Source: Rhodothermus bifroesti | GTDB taxonomy: Bacteria > Bacteroidota > Rhodothermia > Rhodothermales > Rhodothermaceae | Direction of reading: 5' to 3' | DNA length: 64,000 nucleotides | NCBI RefSeq assembly: GCF_017908595.1 | Contig: NZ_JAGKTL010000001.1 | Span: forward strand, 789,001 to 853,000 | In this document: in pieces, positions 43,533 to 55,317 of the stretch | How the letters are laid out: each line of letters starts with the position of its first letter | How positions within the stretch are numbered: position 1 is the first letter of the stretch | Position numbers and translations under genes: made by a program | Notes under the pieces: model-generated | The model's database searches: none | What the model was told of the DNA's origin: nothing | What the model saw: only the letters and a program-made list of their open reading frames with translations

Positions 43533-46193
43533 ATGCGAGGTCTCTACTACTTGGGGGCCGTGGTTTTGCTGGCGCTTTGGGTCGGAGCACGTCCGGCCAC
43601 GGCGCAAAGCTACACGGTTTGTCCCCCCAATCAGAACGAATGCGTCGTGGAATGGGCCAGCGAGACCGGCGAGCCCATCATGAACGCACTTACGCTAACG
43701 GTTGCCAACGATGCCAACCGCCCCGCAGGCCGCGTCTATAAGCTTAAACGTGGTGGCTTTTACTACATCACCGAGCACCTGTCCAACAGCGGCTTTAACC
43801 TGCGCCTTATCGGGCAGACGGCTGAAGAAGGCGCAGCCGCAGGCGAAAATATTTGCGGTCAATCAGGCAATGAGGACTGCGGTCCCGCAATCATCCAACG
43901 CTTTCGTCGGGATGACGGCACTGTAGACCCGCGTATGATTGAAAGCAGTGGGGACGGGAATGGCGGACTTGAACTACGTCACCTGTGGCTCATGGGCCAG
44001 GACAACACAGGCGTAACGGCCAACTACGAACCCATTACGATCAACTCCAAAAATTCCCGCTTTATCTTTGACTACGTCATCTTCGACCGCAACGACTGGC
44101 ATCACTTGGGCTTCAAGGCCGAAGGAAATGACATTATCATTACCAACTGCCTGTTCAGAAACTTGGTAGGGCCCTCGCAAATCTGGGAAGGGCGTGCTAT
44201 CCGTCTAGAGGCAGGGGCCGACACAGTTATTTTTGAAAACAATTCTTTCTTCAATTTGACTTCTTTCCCCTTCCAGTCTGAGGCTGCACCGGTAGAGTAC
44301 TTCCTGTTTAACCATAACACGCTGGTGAACTTTGGCCGGAACTTCAACGCAGGCGGTCTCTGGAAGCGGGCCTATGTGACCAACAACCTGATGATTAACC
44401 CCTTCTGGCAAGGTGAAAGCCAACAACAGTACACGGACCGCTATAACAGCTGGGTAGGCGCTGGTAACGATCCGGGTTATTTCACCCAGTGCTGTGAGCA
44501 TATCGGCATTTTTGGCATTCAGCCGCTGCCGGCACGCTACGGGTTGGAATCAGACCGGCGTATTGTGCTGGCCAACAACAACTGGTGGCTAGATCCTGCC
44601 GTGGCGCAAATTCATCAGGAGCTTGGCGTGCGCTCGCAGCCATTGGTGAGCGACACAACGGCGCGCTGGTTTGCGCTTCGTGACGGCATGGTGATGCAAA
44701 ACAACACCAATTTGCCTGTTCAGCTAGCCAATGCGCCTACGGTGGCCTCGGTGTATCAACAAATGCGGACGTTTATCAGTCAGTGGATTAATAACCAACC
44801 CACGCCTTGGGCACTGGTGGTGTGGGACCCCGGTCGCGACCCAGACCCCACGTTCAACATCTGGCCTGTACCTGAGGACTTCTCCTACACCCATAGCCAG
44901 TTGCAGACGGCTGGCACCGACGGTCTGCCGCTGGGCGACTTGAACTGGTTCCCTGAGGCCAAGCAGAATTACTTGGCGAATCGTAATGCCTATATCCAGG
45001 CCATTGAAGACATTGCTGGTGGTGCACCTGAGCAGCCGGTAGGCCAGCAAGTGGTTGAAGGCGAGAAAGGTGTCATTGAAAACGGCGAAATCTACCGGCC
45101 TCAAGGCTTTACCAGCTTTTTCTTCGAGGGCAGCGGCCGCGTCCGCTGGGTGTTTAATGCGCCTCAGGATGGCCAATACATCTTGCGCGTGCAGACCAAC
45201 CTAGGGAACGAAACGGAGCGTGGCCAACACATCCGGATTGACGGTGTTGGCCTGCGCAACTCGAATACCTATGGAGAATTTTTCTTCTGCTCCACGGCCA
45301 GCAGCAATGCGGAATGCAAGTTCAAGCTCCAGCCCAATACGTGGGCATGGGTAGAAATCCGGCAAAGTGATCTGGTGGCCGGTTCGTTGGAGCTAACAGC
45401 CGGCGAGCATACCTTGGAGATCGCGCCTTCGTGGGGCTGGCAGTGGTTCTCCTCGGTTGAGATTAAGCTGGCAGCAACGGGTGAAACCGTGGCGATGCTC
45501 ACCCCAGCCGACGCCGTTGAGCTGGTTGCGGCCCGGCTGCAGTGTGAAGATGCTGAAGCCTTCTGCCCCTCAGGCTTTCAGGCAGCGCTGCTGCAGGCTG
45601 GCGGCAGCGTGACCTGGACCATCGAAGTGCCAGAGGGCGTGCGGAGCGGTCTGGCCCGGATCTTTTACCAGGCAGAAACAGGGGCTTCAGGCACGTTGAT
45701 CGTCGATGGACAGGAGGTGGCCACGCTGTCATTCCCACCAGCCACAGGTACGTCGGCTTCTGAGGCGCAATCACCGCGCTTTAGCATCCAAAGCGGCGCC
45801 AAAACGGTCGAACTGGGTTCGGGTACACACACCATCGGCATCGCCAGCGCTAGCGGTGGACTGATTGTAGACTACGTCATTGTGCTCTACTACTATGGCG
45901 TGGTCGCCACCGAACGCAACACGCTACCAGAAGGCTATGCGTTGGAGCAGAACTATCCTAACCCCTTCCAGCGGGCCACAACGATTCGCTATACTTTGCC
46001 GCAACCAGGCAAGGTGCGCTTGGTTGTCTATGACTTGCTAGGCCGCGAAGTTGCCCGTTTGGTTGATCGCGAAGTACCTGCGGGTGCCCATGCCGTACGG
46101 TTTGAACCTACCGGCCTAGCCAGTGGGCTGTACTTCTACCGACTGGAGACGCCCGAAGGCGCATTGGTGCGCACGATGACGCTGATGAAGTAA
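43533..46193 (+). CDS. T9SS-secreted parallel beta-helix protein with C-terminal carbohydrate-binding-like modules
   Basis: An 886-residue exported protein. The signal peptide ends at PATAQ (about 25). Residues about 60-330 form a right-handed parallel beta-helix, with rungs such as IIITNCLFRNLVG, VIFENNSFFNLTS, FLFNHNTLVNFGR and AYVTNNLMINPFW. Two beta-sandwich modules follow (about 505-660 and 665-790; VRWVFNAPQDGQYILRV, SVTWTIEVPEGVRSGLAR), resembling sugar-binding modules. A T9SS sorting domain closes the chain (QNYPNPFQRATTIRYTL, YDLLGREVARLV). Beta-helix proteins of this kind are often polysaccharide lyases or glycan hydrolases. I cannot identify catalytic residues. A gaggg ribosome-binding site precedes the ATG. 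It probably binds or cuts the polysaccharide imported by the neighbouring receptor. Confidence 0.78.
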   Translation: MRGLYYLGAVVLLALWVGARPATAQSYTVCPPNQNECVVEWASETGEPIMNALTLTVANDANRPAGRVYKLKRGGFYYITEHLSNSGFNLRLIGQTAEEGAAAGENICGQSGNEDCGPAIIQRFRRDDGTVDPRMIESSGDGNGGLELRHLWLMGQDNTGVTANYEPITINSKNSRFIFDYVIFDRNDWHHLGFKAEGNDIIITNCLFRNLVGPSQIWEGRAIRLEAGADTVIFENNSFFNLTSFPFQSEAAPVEYFLFNHNTLVNFGRNFNAGGLWKRAYVTNNLMINPFWQGESQQQYTDRYNSWVGAGNDPGYFTQCCEHIGIFGIQPLPARYGLESDRRIVLANNNWWLDPAVAQIHQELGVRSQPLVSDTTARWFALRDGMVMQNNTNLPVQLANAPTVASVYQQMRTFISQWINNQPTPWALVVWDPGRDPDPTFNIWPVPEDFSYTHSQLQTAGTDGLPLGDLNWFPEAKQNYLANRNAYIQAIEDIAGGAPEQPVGQQVVEGEKGVIENGEIYRPQGFTSFFFEGSGRVRWVFNAPQDGQYILRVQTNLGNETERGQHIRIDGVGLRNSNTYGEFFFCSTASSNAECKFKLQPNTWAWVEIRQSDLVAGSLELTAGEHTLEIAPSWGWQWFSSVEIKLAATGETVAMLTPADAVELVAARLQCEDAEAFCPSGFQAALLQAGGSVTWTIEVPEGVRSGLARIFYQAETGASGTLIVDGQEVATLSFPPATGTSASEAQSPRFSIQSGAKTVELGSGTHTIGIASASGGLIVDYVIVLYYYGVVATERNTLPEGYALEQNYPNPFQRATTIRYTLPQPGKVRLVVYDLLGREVARLVDREVPAGAHAVRFEPTGLASGLYFYRLETPEGALVRTMTLMK

Positions 46194-46219
46194 CTGCGAA
46201 AAAAAAACCTTCTGTCCTA

Positions 46220-46255
46220 ATCCGGGAGCAGGGCACAACCGCCTTGCTCCCGGAT
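46220..46255 (+). terminator. Terminator-like hairpin after the beta-helix gene
   Basis: atccgggagca (46220-46230) and tgctcccggat (46245-46255) form an 11-bp perfect stem with a 14-base loop, followed by cctttg. It lies between the secreted protein and the symporter gene, so the latter may have its own promoter in 46256-46318 or depend on partial read-through. Confidence 0.75.
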
Positions 46256-46318
46256 CCTTTGTAAAACTACAAGACCTGAAAATAGCTGCTCAGGAGCCTT
46301 GGGGTAGGGAACACACCC

Positions 46319-48190
46319 ATGACACTTCACCTTTCGACGCTCGATCTGCTCATTATCTTGGCCTATGGCCTGGTTACGATCGGTGTGGGCATCTGGATTT
46401 CTAAACATGCTGCAGCCAGCATCCGCAACTACTTCTTAGGAGGCAACCGCATCCCTTGGTACATGCTTAGCCTGTCGAACGCTTCCGGCATGTTCGACAT
46501 CAGTGGGACCATGTGGATGGTGTATCTGCTGTTCGTCTATGGCCTCAAAAGTATTTGGATTCCCTGGCTCTGGCCCGTCTTTAATCAAATCTTTCTAATG
46601 GTTTACCTTTCGATTTGGCTGCGGCGCTCAGGGGTGATGACCGGTGCAGAATGGATCACATTTCGCTTTGGAACCGGGCGCGGAGCACAGCTGGCCCACC
46701 TCATCGTTGTGTTGTTTGCCATTTTCAACGTCATAGGCTTTTTGGCCTATGGCTTTATCGGGATTGGGAAGTTTGCTGCCACGTTTTTGCCTTGGAAACT
46801 CTCTGAAGATCCAGTAACCAACATCCATCTCTATGGACTACTCATCACGGCCCTGACCACGATTTATGTCGTTAAAGGAGGGATGTTTAGCGTGGTGGCT
46901 ACCGAGGTGCTGCAGTTTTTTATCATGACCCTTGGCTGTGTTGTTTTGGGGATCATCGCCATGCAACGCATTTCTCCAGAAATGGTGGCTGCTGTGGTAC
47001 CGGAAGGTTGGTTTAGCCCATTTTTTGGCTGGCACCTGGATCTGGACTGGTCGCGCCTGATGCCAGCAGCACAAGAGAAGATCGCTGCTGACGGATGGGA
47101 GCTGTTCTCGGCCTTTTTCATGATGATGCTCTTCAAAGGGGCCCTTCAGGCTATGGCGGGACCGGCCCCAAACTACGACATGCAGCGGGTGCTTTCGGCC
47201 CGTACGCCCCGCGAAGCGGCTAAAATGAGCGGCCTGGTTAACGTTGTGCTGCTGGTTCCGCGCTACATGCTCGTAACGGGTCTGACCGTCCTGGCTCTGG
47301 TGTTTTTCTCTGACGAACTCAACGCCATGGGGTCAGCGGTTGACTTTGAGCTTGTGCTGCCGTTTGCCCTGCGGGAGTTTGTACCGGCGGGTTTGGCAGG
47401 ACTGCTCATTGCAGCACTGATTGCTGCATTTATGTCCACGTACGCAGCTACCGTGAATGCTGCTCCAGCCTACATTGTCAACGACATCTATAAGCGCTAC
47501 ATCAACCCCAATGCTAGCGAGAAGACCTACGTATGGATGAGCTACCTCACGTCGTTCGTTGTGGTGGTCATCGGTACCGCCGTAGGCTTGTTTGTCTACT
47601 CGCTCAACGACATCATCCAATGGATTGTAGCTGCGCTCTACGGAGGCTATACAGCCTCGAATCTGCTCAAATGGCACTGGTGGCGCTTTAATAGCTACGG
47701 CTACTTTTGGGGCATGGTGGCCGGTATGATAGCTGCACTGATTGTGCCTGCGCTGATGCCCTCTGTGGCTACGATCTACACGTTCCCAATCATCCTGGGG
47801 ACTTCGCTCATTGGTTGCATTGCCGGAAGCCTGTTTACCGAGCCCGACGACGAGGAGGTGCTCAAGAACTTTTACCTTAGGGTGCGCCCCTGGGGCTTTT
47901 GGAAGCCGATTCATGATAAGCTAGCGGCAGAATTCCCTGCATTGGAAGCTAACCGCAACTTCCGGCGCGACCTGCTCAACGTCGCCGTAGGTATTGTCTG
48001 GCAAACAGCGCTGACGGCAGCAGGCATCTACCTGGTGCTCGAACGCACCACCGAGTTGCTCGTCTGCGCCGGTCTGATCGTCGCCTGCTCCCTCTTTTTA
48101 AAGTACAACTGGTACGATCGCATGGAAGACTGGCCGCGCGACCTTGCTTATTACCCCCAGGTGGCTACTTCCGAGCGCATTGCTTCGTAA
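46319..48190 (+). CDS. Sodium:solute symporter (SSS family)
   Basis: A 623-residue inner-membrane transporter with about 13-14 hydrophobic helices. SSS hallmarks: [19 protein letters not shown] at helix 1, [19 protein letters not shown] with the family's S/N-rich Na+ site ([12 protein letters not shown]), [10 protein letters not shown], and the signature helix [19 protein letters not shown]. Members couple Na+ to sugars, acids or amino acids. The downstream neighbours are a disaccharide phosphorylase and epimerase (next gene 23 bases away), so a mannose-containing or cellobiose-type disaccharide is the likely cargo. A long C-terminal cytoplasmic and membrane extension (about 500-623) is present. 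Confidence 0.9.
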   Translation: MTLHLSTLDLLIILAYGLVTIGVGIWISKHAAASIRNYFLGGNRIPWYMLSLSNASGMFDISGTMWMVYLLFVYGLKSIWIPWLWPVFNQIFLMVYLSIWLRRSGVMTGAEWITFRFGTGRGAQLAHLIVVLFAIFNVIGFLAYGFIGIGKFAATFLPWKLSEDPVTNIHLYGLLITALTTIYVVKGGMFSVVATEVLQFFIMTLGCVVLGIIAMQRISPEMVAAVVPEGWFSPFFGWHLDLDWSRLMPAAQEKIAADGWELFSAFFMMMLFKGALQAMAGPAPNYDMQRVLSARTPREAAKMSGLVNVVLLVPRYMLVTGLTVLALVFFSDELNAMGSAVDFELVLPFALREFVPAGLAGLLIAALIAAFMSTYAATVNAAPAYIVNDIYKRYINPNASEKTYVWMSYLTSFVVVVIGTAVGLFVYSLNDIIQWIVAALYGGYTASNLLKWHWWRFNSYGYFWGMVAGMIAALIVPALMPSVATIYTFPIILGTSLIGCIAGSLFTEPDDEEVLKNFYLRVRPWGFWKPIHDKLAAEFPALEANRNFRRDLLNVAVGIVWQTALTAAGIYLVLERTTELLVCAGLIVACSLFLKYNWYDRMEDWPRDLAYYPQVATSERIAS

Positions 48191-48213
48191 AAAAACACCA
48201 TCAACACAGCAAA

Positions 48214-50654
<2,441 letters not shown>

Positions 50655-50680
50655 ACGAAACCCTCCAAAACGGCGTACTC

Positions 50681-50732
50681 TTTGCTATGCAATGCAGAGA
50701 GCAGTTTTAAAGGACTTGACGTGCATAGCAAA
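50681..50732 (+). promoter_or_regulatory. Inverted repeat over the DUF493 translation start
   Basis: tttgctatgca (50681-50691) and tgcatagcaaa (50722-50732) are a perfect 11-bp inverted repeat with a 30-base loop. The right arm covers the GTG start at 50721 and ends just before the ATG at 50733. The loop contains the likely ribosome-binding site aaagga (50709-50714). Folding would hide the start codon. It may be a translation switch, or a terminator for the sugar operon. Confidence 0.6.
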
Positions 50733-51008
50733 ATGGGAAGTTTATCTCAAAACGCCTGGTGGGATCGATTTCAAGCATTGCTGGATGATCAAAACGACTG
50801 GCCCGCGGAATATCTTTTCAAGTTCATTGCCCCTTCAACGGAGCGCGAAGCCTTACGTGCCGTGTTCGGCCACTACCCGGTTACCATCCGAGAGTCGCGT
50901 AAAGGAAACTACGTGAGCCTGACCGCGCGCATGGAGGTCCAGTCGAGCGACGAGATTATCGCTATCTACAAAGCAGCCGCCCGTGTGCCTGGAATCATTG
51001 CCTTGTAG
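50721..51008 (+). CDS. DUF493 (YbeD-like) protein
   Basis: A small alpha/beta protein of about 91-95 residues. GTG at 50721 has aaagga six bases upstream, the best start signal; ATG at 50733 would also work. The DUF493 pattern is visible: WPAEYLFKFIAPSTEREAL, YPVTIRESRKGNYVSLTARM, and SSDEIIAIYKAAARVPGIIAL at the C-terminus, the helix and strand of the YbeD fold. The role of DUF493 proteins is not established; the fold is like an ACT-type regulatory domain. It lies at the 3' end of the sugar locus and converges with the receiver-like gene. Confidence 0.85.
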   Translation: MHSKMGSLSQNAWWDRFQALLDDQNDWPAEYLFKFIAPSTEREALRAVFGHYPVTIRESRKGNYVSLTARMEVQSSDEIIAIYKAAARVPGIIAL

Positions 51009-51020
51009 GACCTCTTGCGG

Positions 51021-51455
51021 TTAGGCCAGGTCAAGTGCAGCAGCCAACGATTCAAAAAGCGTCCCCAGCGTAAACGGTTTACACAGGTAGCCCGAAAAGC
51101 CTAGTTCCAGAATTTGTGCGCGCTCGGCCTGGCTTCCTACGGAGGTCATGGCAACAATAAGAGGAGGGTCTGAGGTTGCCTCGCGTACTAACTGACGCGT
51201 CAGCACTGCATTCTCCAGAAGGGGCAAAGTAGGGTGTCCTACCGATTCCAAGGAAATAAGCGCAAGCTGATAGCGATACTGGGACAGAAGCTGTTGGGCT
51301 TCTTGAACAGAGGTGGTGGCATGGCATTCCAGTTGGCGCAGCGCTGCGTAGGGTGCCCGTCGTAAAGCAGCCTGGATAAACGGATGCAAGGCCGCGTCGG
51401 CATCCAGTAGAAGCATAAGCCAACGCTGGCCATTGGCAACTTGGGGGACAGACAT
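51021..51455 (-). CDS. Stand-alone receiver-fold protein lacking the phospho-acceptor Asp
   Basis: A 144-residue CheY-like domain with no output domain. The beta1 acidic pair is kept (LMLLLDADAAL, Asp18/Asp20), as are the conserved Thr (IVAMTSVGS, Thr104) and Lys (YLCKPFTLG, Lys126). Where the phosphorylated Asp should close beta3 the sequence is LALISLESVG, with Ser68/Glu70 and no Asp. The protein is therefore unlikely to be phosphorylated in the usual way and may be a constitutive or ligand-driven pseudo-receiver. It has no kinase beside it. It is convergent with DUF493 and divergent from the coiled-coil gene. Confidence 0.8.
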   Translation of the reverse strand: MSVPQVANGQRWLMLLLDADAALHPFIQAALRRAPYAALRQLECHATTSVQEAQQLLSQYRYQLALISLESVGHPTLPLLENAVLTRQLVREATSDPPLIVAMTSVGSQAERAQILELGFSGYLCKPFTLGTLFESLAAALDLA

Positions 51456-51694
51456 AAAGGCCTACAAAAACAACCGCACGCTAGAGGGTGAGGTAGTCGA
51501 TGAAACCGTACTTTCTAAGTATAAAGATGCCTGTTGGCTCAATGAATCAGAGGGTAGTTTTGACGCATAGAATTGTTTATCCGTGGTAGAAATGGCGCAA
51601 TGTCCAAGGGTTACAATTTTTTTGAGTAGCTTTGGGATCCGATGGCGCCGATTGCCGTCGAAGACTATAGCACATGGTTTAGATTCTTGGCGCC

Positions 51695-52075
51695 ATGGCA
51701 GATCCCTTCCAAGAGCGGACATTGCAGTGGGCTTCGACGGTGTCGGATGGCGCAGCGGACAGAGAAGCCCTGCGCATGCTAGAACGACTGGCCCAGGAAC
51801 TTACCGCGCTGGCGCGAGAGTTGGAACGGGCGTATGCAGATGGATGGCAGTTGCTGCAGCACGTGCAGGCAGGAGGGCGACCCGATCTACTGCGTAACGC
51901 GGCCCATCTTCAAGTTCGGCTGGAAGGATTACAGGATCAAATTCACGAAGTGCAGGAGTTGGTCGAGCGGTTATGGCGGGCAGGAATGGCTGGTATGGCC
52001 GAGCGTTTGCCCATGGGCCGCATCGAGCGGCCTTCGGTGCTAACGGCTACCCCTATGCAGACCGAGCCAGCGTAA
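51695..52075 (+). CDS. Coiled-coil protein of unknown function (126 aa)
   Basis: A soluble helical protein. Residues about 20-100 have heptad-like spacing of Leu (ALRMLERLAQELTALAREL, HLQVRLEGLQDQIHEVQELV), predicting a coiled coil or helical bundle, followed by a short Pro/Thr tail. There is no signal peptide and no known domain. Its last 36 bases overlap the convergent HAD gene. The 239-bp gap upstream (51456-51694) separates it from the receiver-like gene and holds only an AT-rich promoter-like stretch. Translation is plausible from composition; the function is unknown. Confidence 0.55.
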   Translation: MADPFQERTLQWASTVSDGAADREALRMLERLAQELTALARELERAYADGWQLLQHVQAGGRPDLLRNAAHLQVRLEGLQDQIHEVQELVERLWRAGMAGMAERLPMGRIERPSVLTATPMQTEPA

Positions 52076-52777
52076 AAGCTTGGGCCAATGCGCAAAAGCA
52101 AAGACGCCTGCAGCTGCAGCAGCAGTGGGTTCCGACGGGTGGTACCAGGCCACCTGCCAACCAGCGTGGTATGCACCTTGCACGTCGCTGTGCCAGGAGT
52201 CGCCCACGTAGAGCAGTGCCTCAGGAGGAAGGCCTGCAGCAGCTGCGGCATGGTTAAATAGTTCGGGATGGGGCTTGGCCACCCCCACTTCTTCACTAAT
52301 AATCACACAGCGGGCATGGCGGCTCAGCTCGGGGAAGTGAGCTAACTTGGCCCGCTGAATGGGGGCAAAACCGTTGGTCAGCAGGCCTACCGGAAAGTGC
52401 TGCGCTATGGTAAGAAACGCCTTTTGAGCTCCCTGAGTCCAGCGCCAGTGTCGAGGGTAATGCGCCAAGTAAATGGTGTTCAATTGTTCAGGTGTTACGT
52501 CGACAAGCTGTAGGGCTTCGATGAGCTGAGCAAAGCGGCTATGCAGGAGTGTAGCGCGATCGATTGCGCCTTGCTGGTACTGTTGCCATAGGGCTGTGTT
52601 GATCGCATGGTAGGTGGCCTGCAGCTCGTCTATAGCGACGTGCGCAAAGACGTGGGGCAGGAGGGTTTTGAGATCTGCCAAGGCAGCCCGTTCGGCTGCG
52701 CGGTGATCGAGCAGCGTATCGTCTAGGTCAAAATAAATGAAGCGAATAGGCTTAGAGGGGCCTTTCGTAGAGCGCAT
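52040..52777 (-). CDS. HAD-superfamily hydrolase (YjjG/phosphoglycolate-phosphatase type)
   Basis: About 245 residues from the ATG at 52777, inside the end of the acyltransferase gene. All HAD motifs are present: motif I IYFDLDDTLLDH (nucleophile Asp and the +2 Asp), motif II VGLLTNGF (Thr), motif III Lys in ISEEVGVAKPHPELF, and motif IV YVGDSWHSDVQGA. The helical cap between motifs I and II marks subtype IA. Such enzymes dephosphorylate nucleotides, sugars or glycolate. Co-transcription with the serine palmitoyltransferase and acyltransferase genes allows a role on a phospholipid precursor, but this is speculative. Its 3' end overlaps the convergent coiled-coil gene. Confidence 0.88.
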   Translation of the reverse strand: MRSTKGPSKPIRFIYFDLDDTLLDHRAAERAALADLKTLLPHVFAHVAIDELQATYHAINTALWQQYQQGAIDRATLLHSRFAQLIEALQLVDVTPEQLNTIYLAHYPRHWRWTQGAQKAFLTIAQHFPVGLLTNGFAPIQRAKLAHFPELSRHARCVIISEEVGVAKPHPELFNHAAAAAGLPPEALLYVGDSWHSDVQGAYHAGWQVAWYHPSEPTAAAAAGVFAFAHWPKLLRWLGLHRGSR

Positions 52778-53921
52778 AGGCTTTGTCGACCACAGCACCC
52801 AGATGCTCTAAGGCGTTAAGCAGGACTTTATTGGTATCAAGCACCCAGCTCATTTCACAGGCTTCATAGCCGCGTAGCTTGCCGCGTTGGATGGTTTCTA
52901 AAACCAGAAGCGCATCTAAACCTCGGCCGTGATAGGCCTTGCGAATACCCATCAGCGGCATGCGGGTTTCGTAAACCACACCCAGCTGCATGGCCAGCAG
53001 CAGTTTGATTAGACCAAATGGGAACAGTCTGCCATTGCGCACGTGGCGAAGCGCCTGGTTGAGGTTAGGGATGATGAGTGAGAAAGCGATGGGACGACCG
53101 GCATCTTCCAAGATAAACACAAGCTCTGGATCGATTACTTGCCGCATGGCTCGGGCCAGGTGCCGAAATTCATTTTCTGTCATAGGCACGTGACCCCAAT
53201 TATCCGACCAAGCTTCATTGTAAATGTCCAGCACAATACGGGCCTCTTCCTCGTAGCGGCTCAGGTCCAACGTGCGTAGCGTAATGGTCGGGTTGCGGCG
53301 GCGAACCAACGCGACTCCCCGTTCCAACTTTTCGGTTTTTAGGTATTTTTTGTGGACGTAGTAGGCCCACATGGTCATGACGCGCCTAAAGCCTGCCTGT
53401 TCGAGAAAGGTAGCGTAGTAGGGTGGGTTGTAGGGCATGAGAATCGAAGGGGCGCGGTCAAACCCATCGACGAGGAGGCCGGCAACGTCGTTAAGCGAAG
53501 GATTGGTGGGGCCGCGCATGTACCTAAGGCCTTGGTGGCGTAGCCATTCGGCTGCTGCATCGAAGAGGGCCTGTGCGACGGTAAAGTCCGGCACACACTC
53601 AAAAAAACCAAAAAATCCAACGCCATCGTTGTACTTTTTTAAGTGCATGCCGTTGACGATAGCCGCAATGCGGCCTAGCACGCGGCCTTGCGCATCCAGC
53701 GCCAGAAAAGGCTGCATCGTGCCATGCTCAAAAAACGGATTTTTTTTCGGATTGAGCGTTTCCGCTACGTCCCGCCGTAGCGGCGGGACCCAGTAGGGGT
53801 GGTTACGATACAGCCGATAGGGAAAGCCAATAAAGCGCCGCAGTTGCCAAAAGTGTGCGACTGGGACGACGCGTACCGTCTTTGCAGCCGGCGTATGTAC
53901 CGAAACGGTGGCAGCTTCCAT
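52752..53921 (-). CDS. GNAT-fold acyltransferase next to serine palmitoyltransferase (candidate ceramide synthase)
   Basis: A 389-residue protein with a double GNAT-type layout: an N-terminal half (FIGFPYRLYRNHPYWVPPL, FFGFFECVPDFTVAQALF, PSLNDVAGLLVDGFD) and a C-terminal half (VFILEDAGRPIAFSLIIPNL, MGIRKAYHGRGLDALLVLE). The last segment resembles the acyl-CoA-binding loop. It begins five bases after the stop of the serine-palmitoyltransferase gene. In some sphingolipid-making bacteria the N-acylation of the sphingoid base is done by a GNAT-fold bacterial ceramide synthase encoded near spt. Position and fold make this a good candidate here. It could alternatively be an unrelated YghO-like acyltransferase. 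Confidence 0.72.
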   Translation of the reverse strand: MEAATVSVHTPAAKTVRVVPVAHFWQLRRFIGFPYRLYRNHPYWVPPLRRDVAETLNPKKNPFFEHGTMQPFLALDAQGRVLGRIAAIVNGMHLKKYNDGVGFFGFFECVPDFTVAQALFDAAAEWLRHQGLRYMRGPTNPSLNDVAGLLVDGFDRAPSILMPYNPPYYATFLEQAGFRRVMTMWAYYVHKKYLKTEKLERGVALVRRRNPTITLRTLDLSRYEEEARIVLDIYNEAWSDNWGHVPMTENEFRHLARAMRQVIDPELVFILEDAGRPIAFSLIIPNLNQALRHVRNGRLFPFGLIKLLLAMQLGVVYETRMPLMGIRKAYHGRGLDALLVLETIQRGKLRGYEACEMSWVLDTNKVLLNALEHLGAVVDKAYALYERPL

Positions 53922-53925
53922 AAAC

Positions 53926-55191
53926 TCAAATGACGCCGTGGCGCTTACCTACCCGATAGAAGGCTTCTAGAATATAATCGAGTTCCTCGTCGGTATGGGT
54001 AGCCATGAACGAAGTGCGCATCAGCGCTTGGCCTTGCGGTACAGCCGGGGGTACCACGGCGTTGACAAAAACGCCTTCTTCGAGCAGGTCGCGCCAGAAC
54101 CGGAAACAGGTCATCATGTCGCCGATCACAACCGGGATAATAGGCGTTTGGCTGTTCCAGACGTTGAAACCTGCGCTGCGGAATCCTTCGCGCATGTAGT
54201 CGGAGATTTTCCAGAGGCGTTCTAAGCGCTCAGGCTCGCTTTCAAGAATGTCTAGGCACTTGAGTACCGTAGCTACGTTAGCTGGCGGCATGGAGGCCGA
54301 GAAGATATGCGCTGAGCTGGTATGGCGAATGTATTCGATCACGTCGCGGTCGCCTACGCAAAAACCTCCTAGAGAGGCAAAGCTTTTGGAAAAAGTCCCG
54401 ACCGTTAGGTGCGCTTTGTGCTCCAGGCCAAAGTAAGCCGCTGATCCGCGCCCGCCAGGACCAATCACGCCTACGGCGTGTGCGTCGTCGAGCATTAGGG
54501 CGGCACCGAATTCTTCGGCAAGTTCTACGAGTTCGGGCACGCGGGCAATGACCCCGCTCATCGAAAACACCCCGTCGGTTACGATGAGCTTCCCAGCCTC
54601 TGGGTGCTCAAGTTGTGCCCGTTCCAGCAGACGGCGCAGGTGGTTAAGGTCGTTATGCCGGTAACGTACCGTGGTAGCCAGGCTGACTTGCGTGCCGGCC
54701 ACAATGCTTGCATGGTTGTCTTTATCTGAAAAGATGATATCGTTTTTGGACGTGAGGGCTTGGATGACGCCCATGTTCGTCATGTAGCCCGTGGAAAACA
54801 AAATGCAGGCCTCGCGTCCCATAAAGCGGGCCAAGCGGGCTTCAAGCTCCAGATGCAGATCGAGTGTGCCATTGAGAAAGCGGCTACCGGTGCAGCCAGT
54901 CCCATACTTGCGAATGGCTTCGATGGCTGCCTCCTTGACCCGAGGGTCTGAAGTGAGGCCTAAGTAATTGTTCGACCCGGCCATGATGACCTCACGGCCG
55001 TTAATGATTGCCCGTGTACCTTCGTTGCGCTCAATAGGTCGAAAGTAGGGATATAACCCTGCAGCACGGACACGCGCATAATCTCCCGTTGGATCAAAAA
55101 ACCGATGGCATTTGACAAACAGGCTGGGCTCTGCGGTAGACACCTGCGGGACGGCCAGCCGGTCCTGTGGATTGTGAACGGTGTCAGACAT
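53926..55191 (-). CDS. spt: Serine palmitoyltransferase-like alpha-oxoamine synthase
   Basis: A PLP enzyme of about 421 residues from the ATG at 55191 (MSDTVHNPQ), condensing an amino acid with acyl-CoA. AOS motifs: MAGSNNYLGLTSDPRV, YGTGCTGSRFLNGTLDLHLE, NHASIVAG, DDAHAVGVIGPGGRGSA, and the PLP Lys in TVGTFSKSFASLGGFCVG. The N-terminal segment (YFRPIERNEGTRAIINGREV) and length match bacterial serine palmitoyltransferases rather than KBL (about 400 residues) or BioF. This would be the first step of sphingolipid synthesis, as known in Bacteroidetes relatives. It is followed by a GNAT acyltransferase and preceded by a glycosyltransferase on the same strand. Confidence 0.85.
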   Translation of the reverse strand: MSDTVHNPQDRLAVPQVSTAEPSLFVKCHRFFDPTGDYARVRAAGLYPYFRPIERNEGTRAIINGREVIMAGSNNYLGLTSDPRVKEAAIEAIRKYGTGCTGSRFLNGTLDLHLELEARLARFMGREACILFSTGYMTNMGVIQALTSKNDIIFSDKDNHASIVAGTQVSLATTVRYRHNDLNHLRRLLERAQLEHPEAGKLIVTDGVFSMSGVIARVPELVELAEEFGAALMLDDAHAVGVIGPGGRGSAAYFGLEHKAHLTVGTFSKSFASLGGFCVGDRDVIEYIRHTSSAHIFSASMPPANVATVLKCLDILESEPERLERLWKISDYMREGFRSAGFNVWNSQTPIIPVVIGDMMTCFRFWRDLLEEGVFVNAVVPPAVPQGQALMRTSFMATHTDEELDYILEAFYRVGKRHGVI

Positions 55192-55317
55192 GGGAATCTC
55201 CCAGCGTTGATTCATGGAAAAACAGGTGATGCCGCTTGCCAAAAGCGCATCTTGTAAAATCGACGCTACAACGCAGCGTGTTTAAGAAGGATCTATGGCG
55301 TAGAGGTTGCATTTTGC

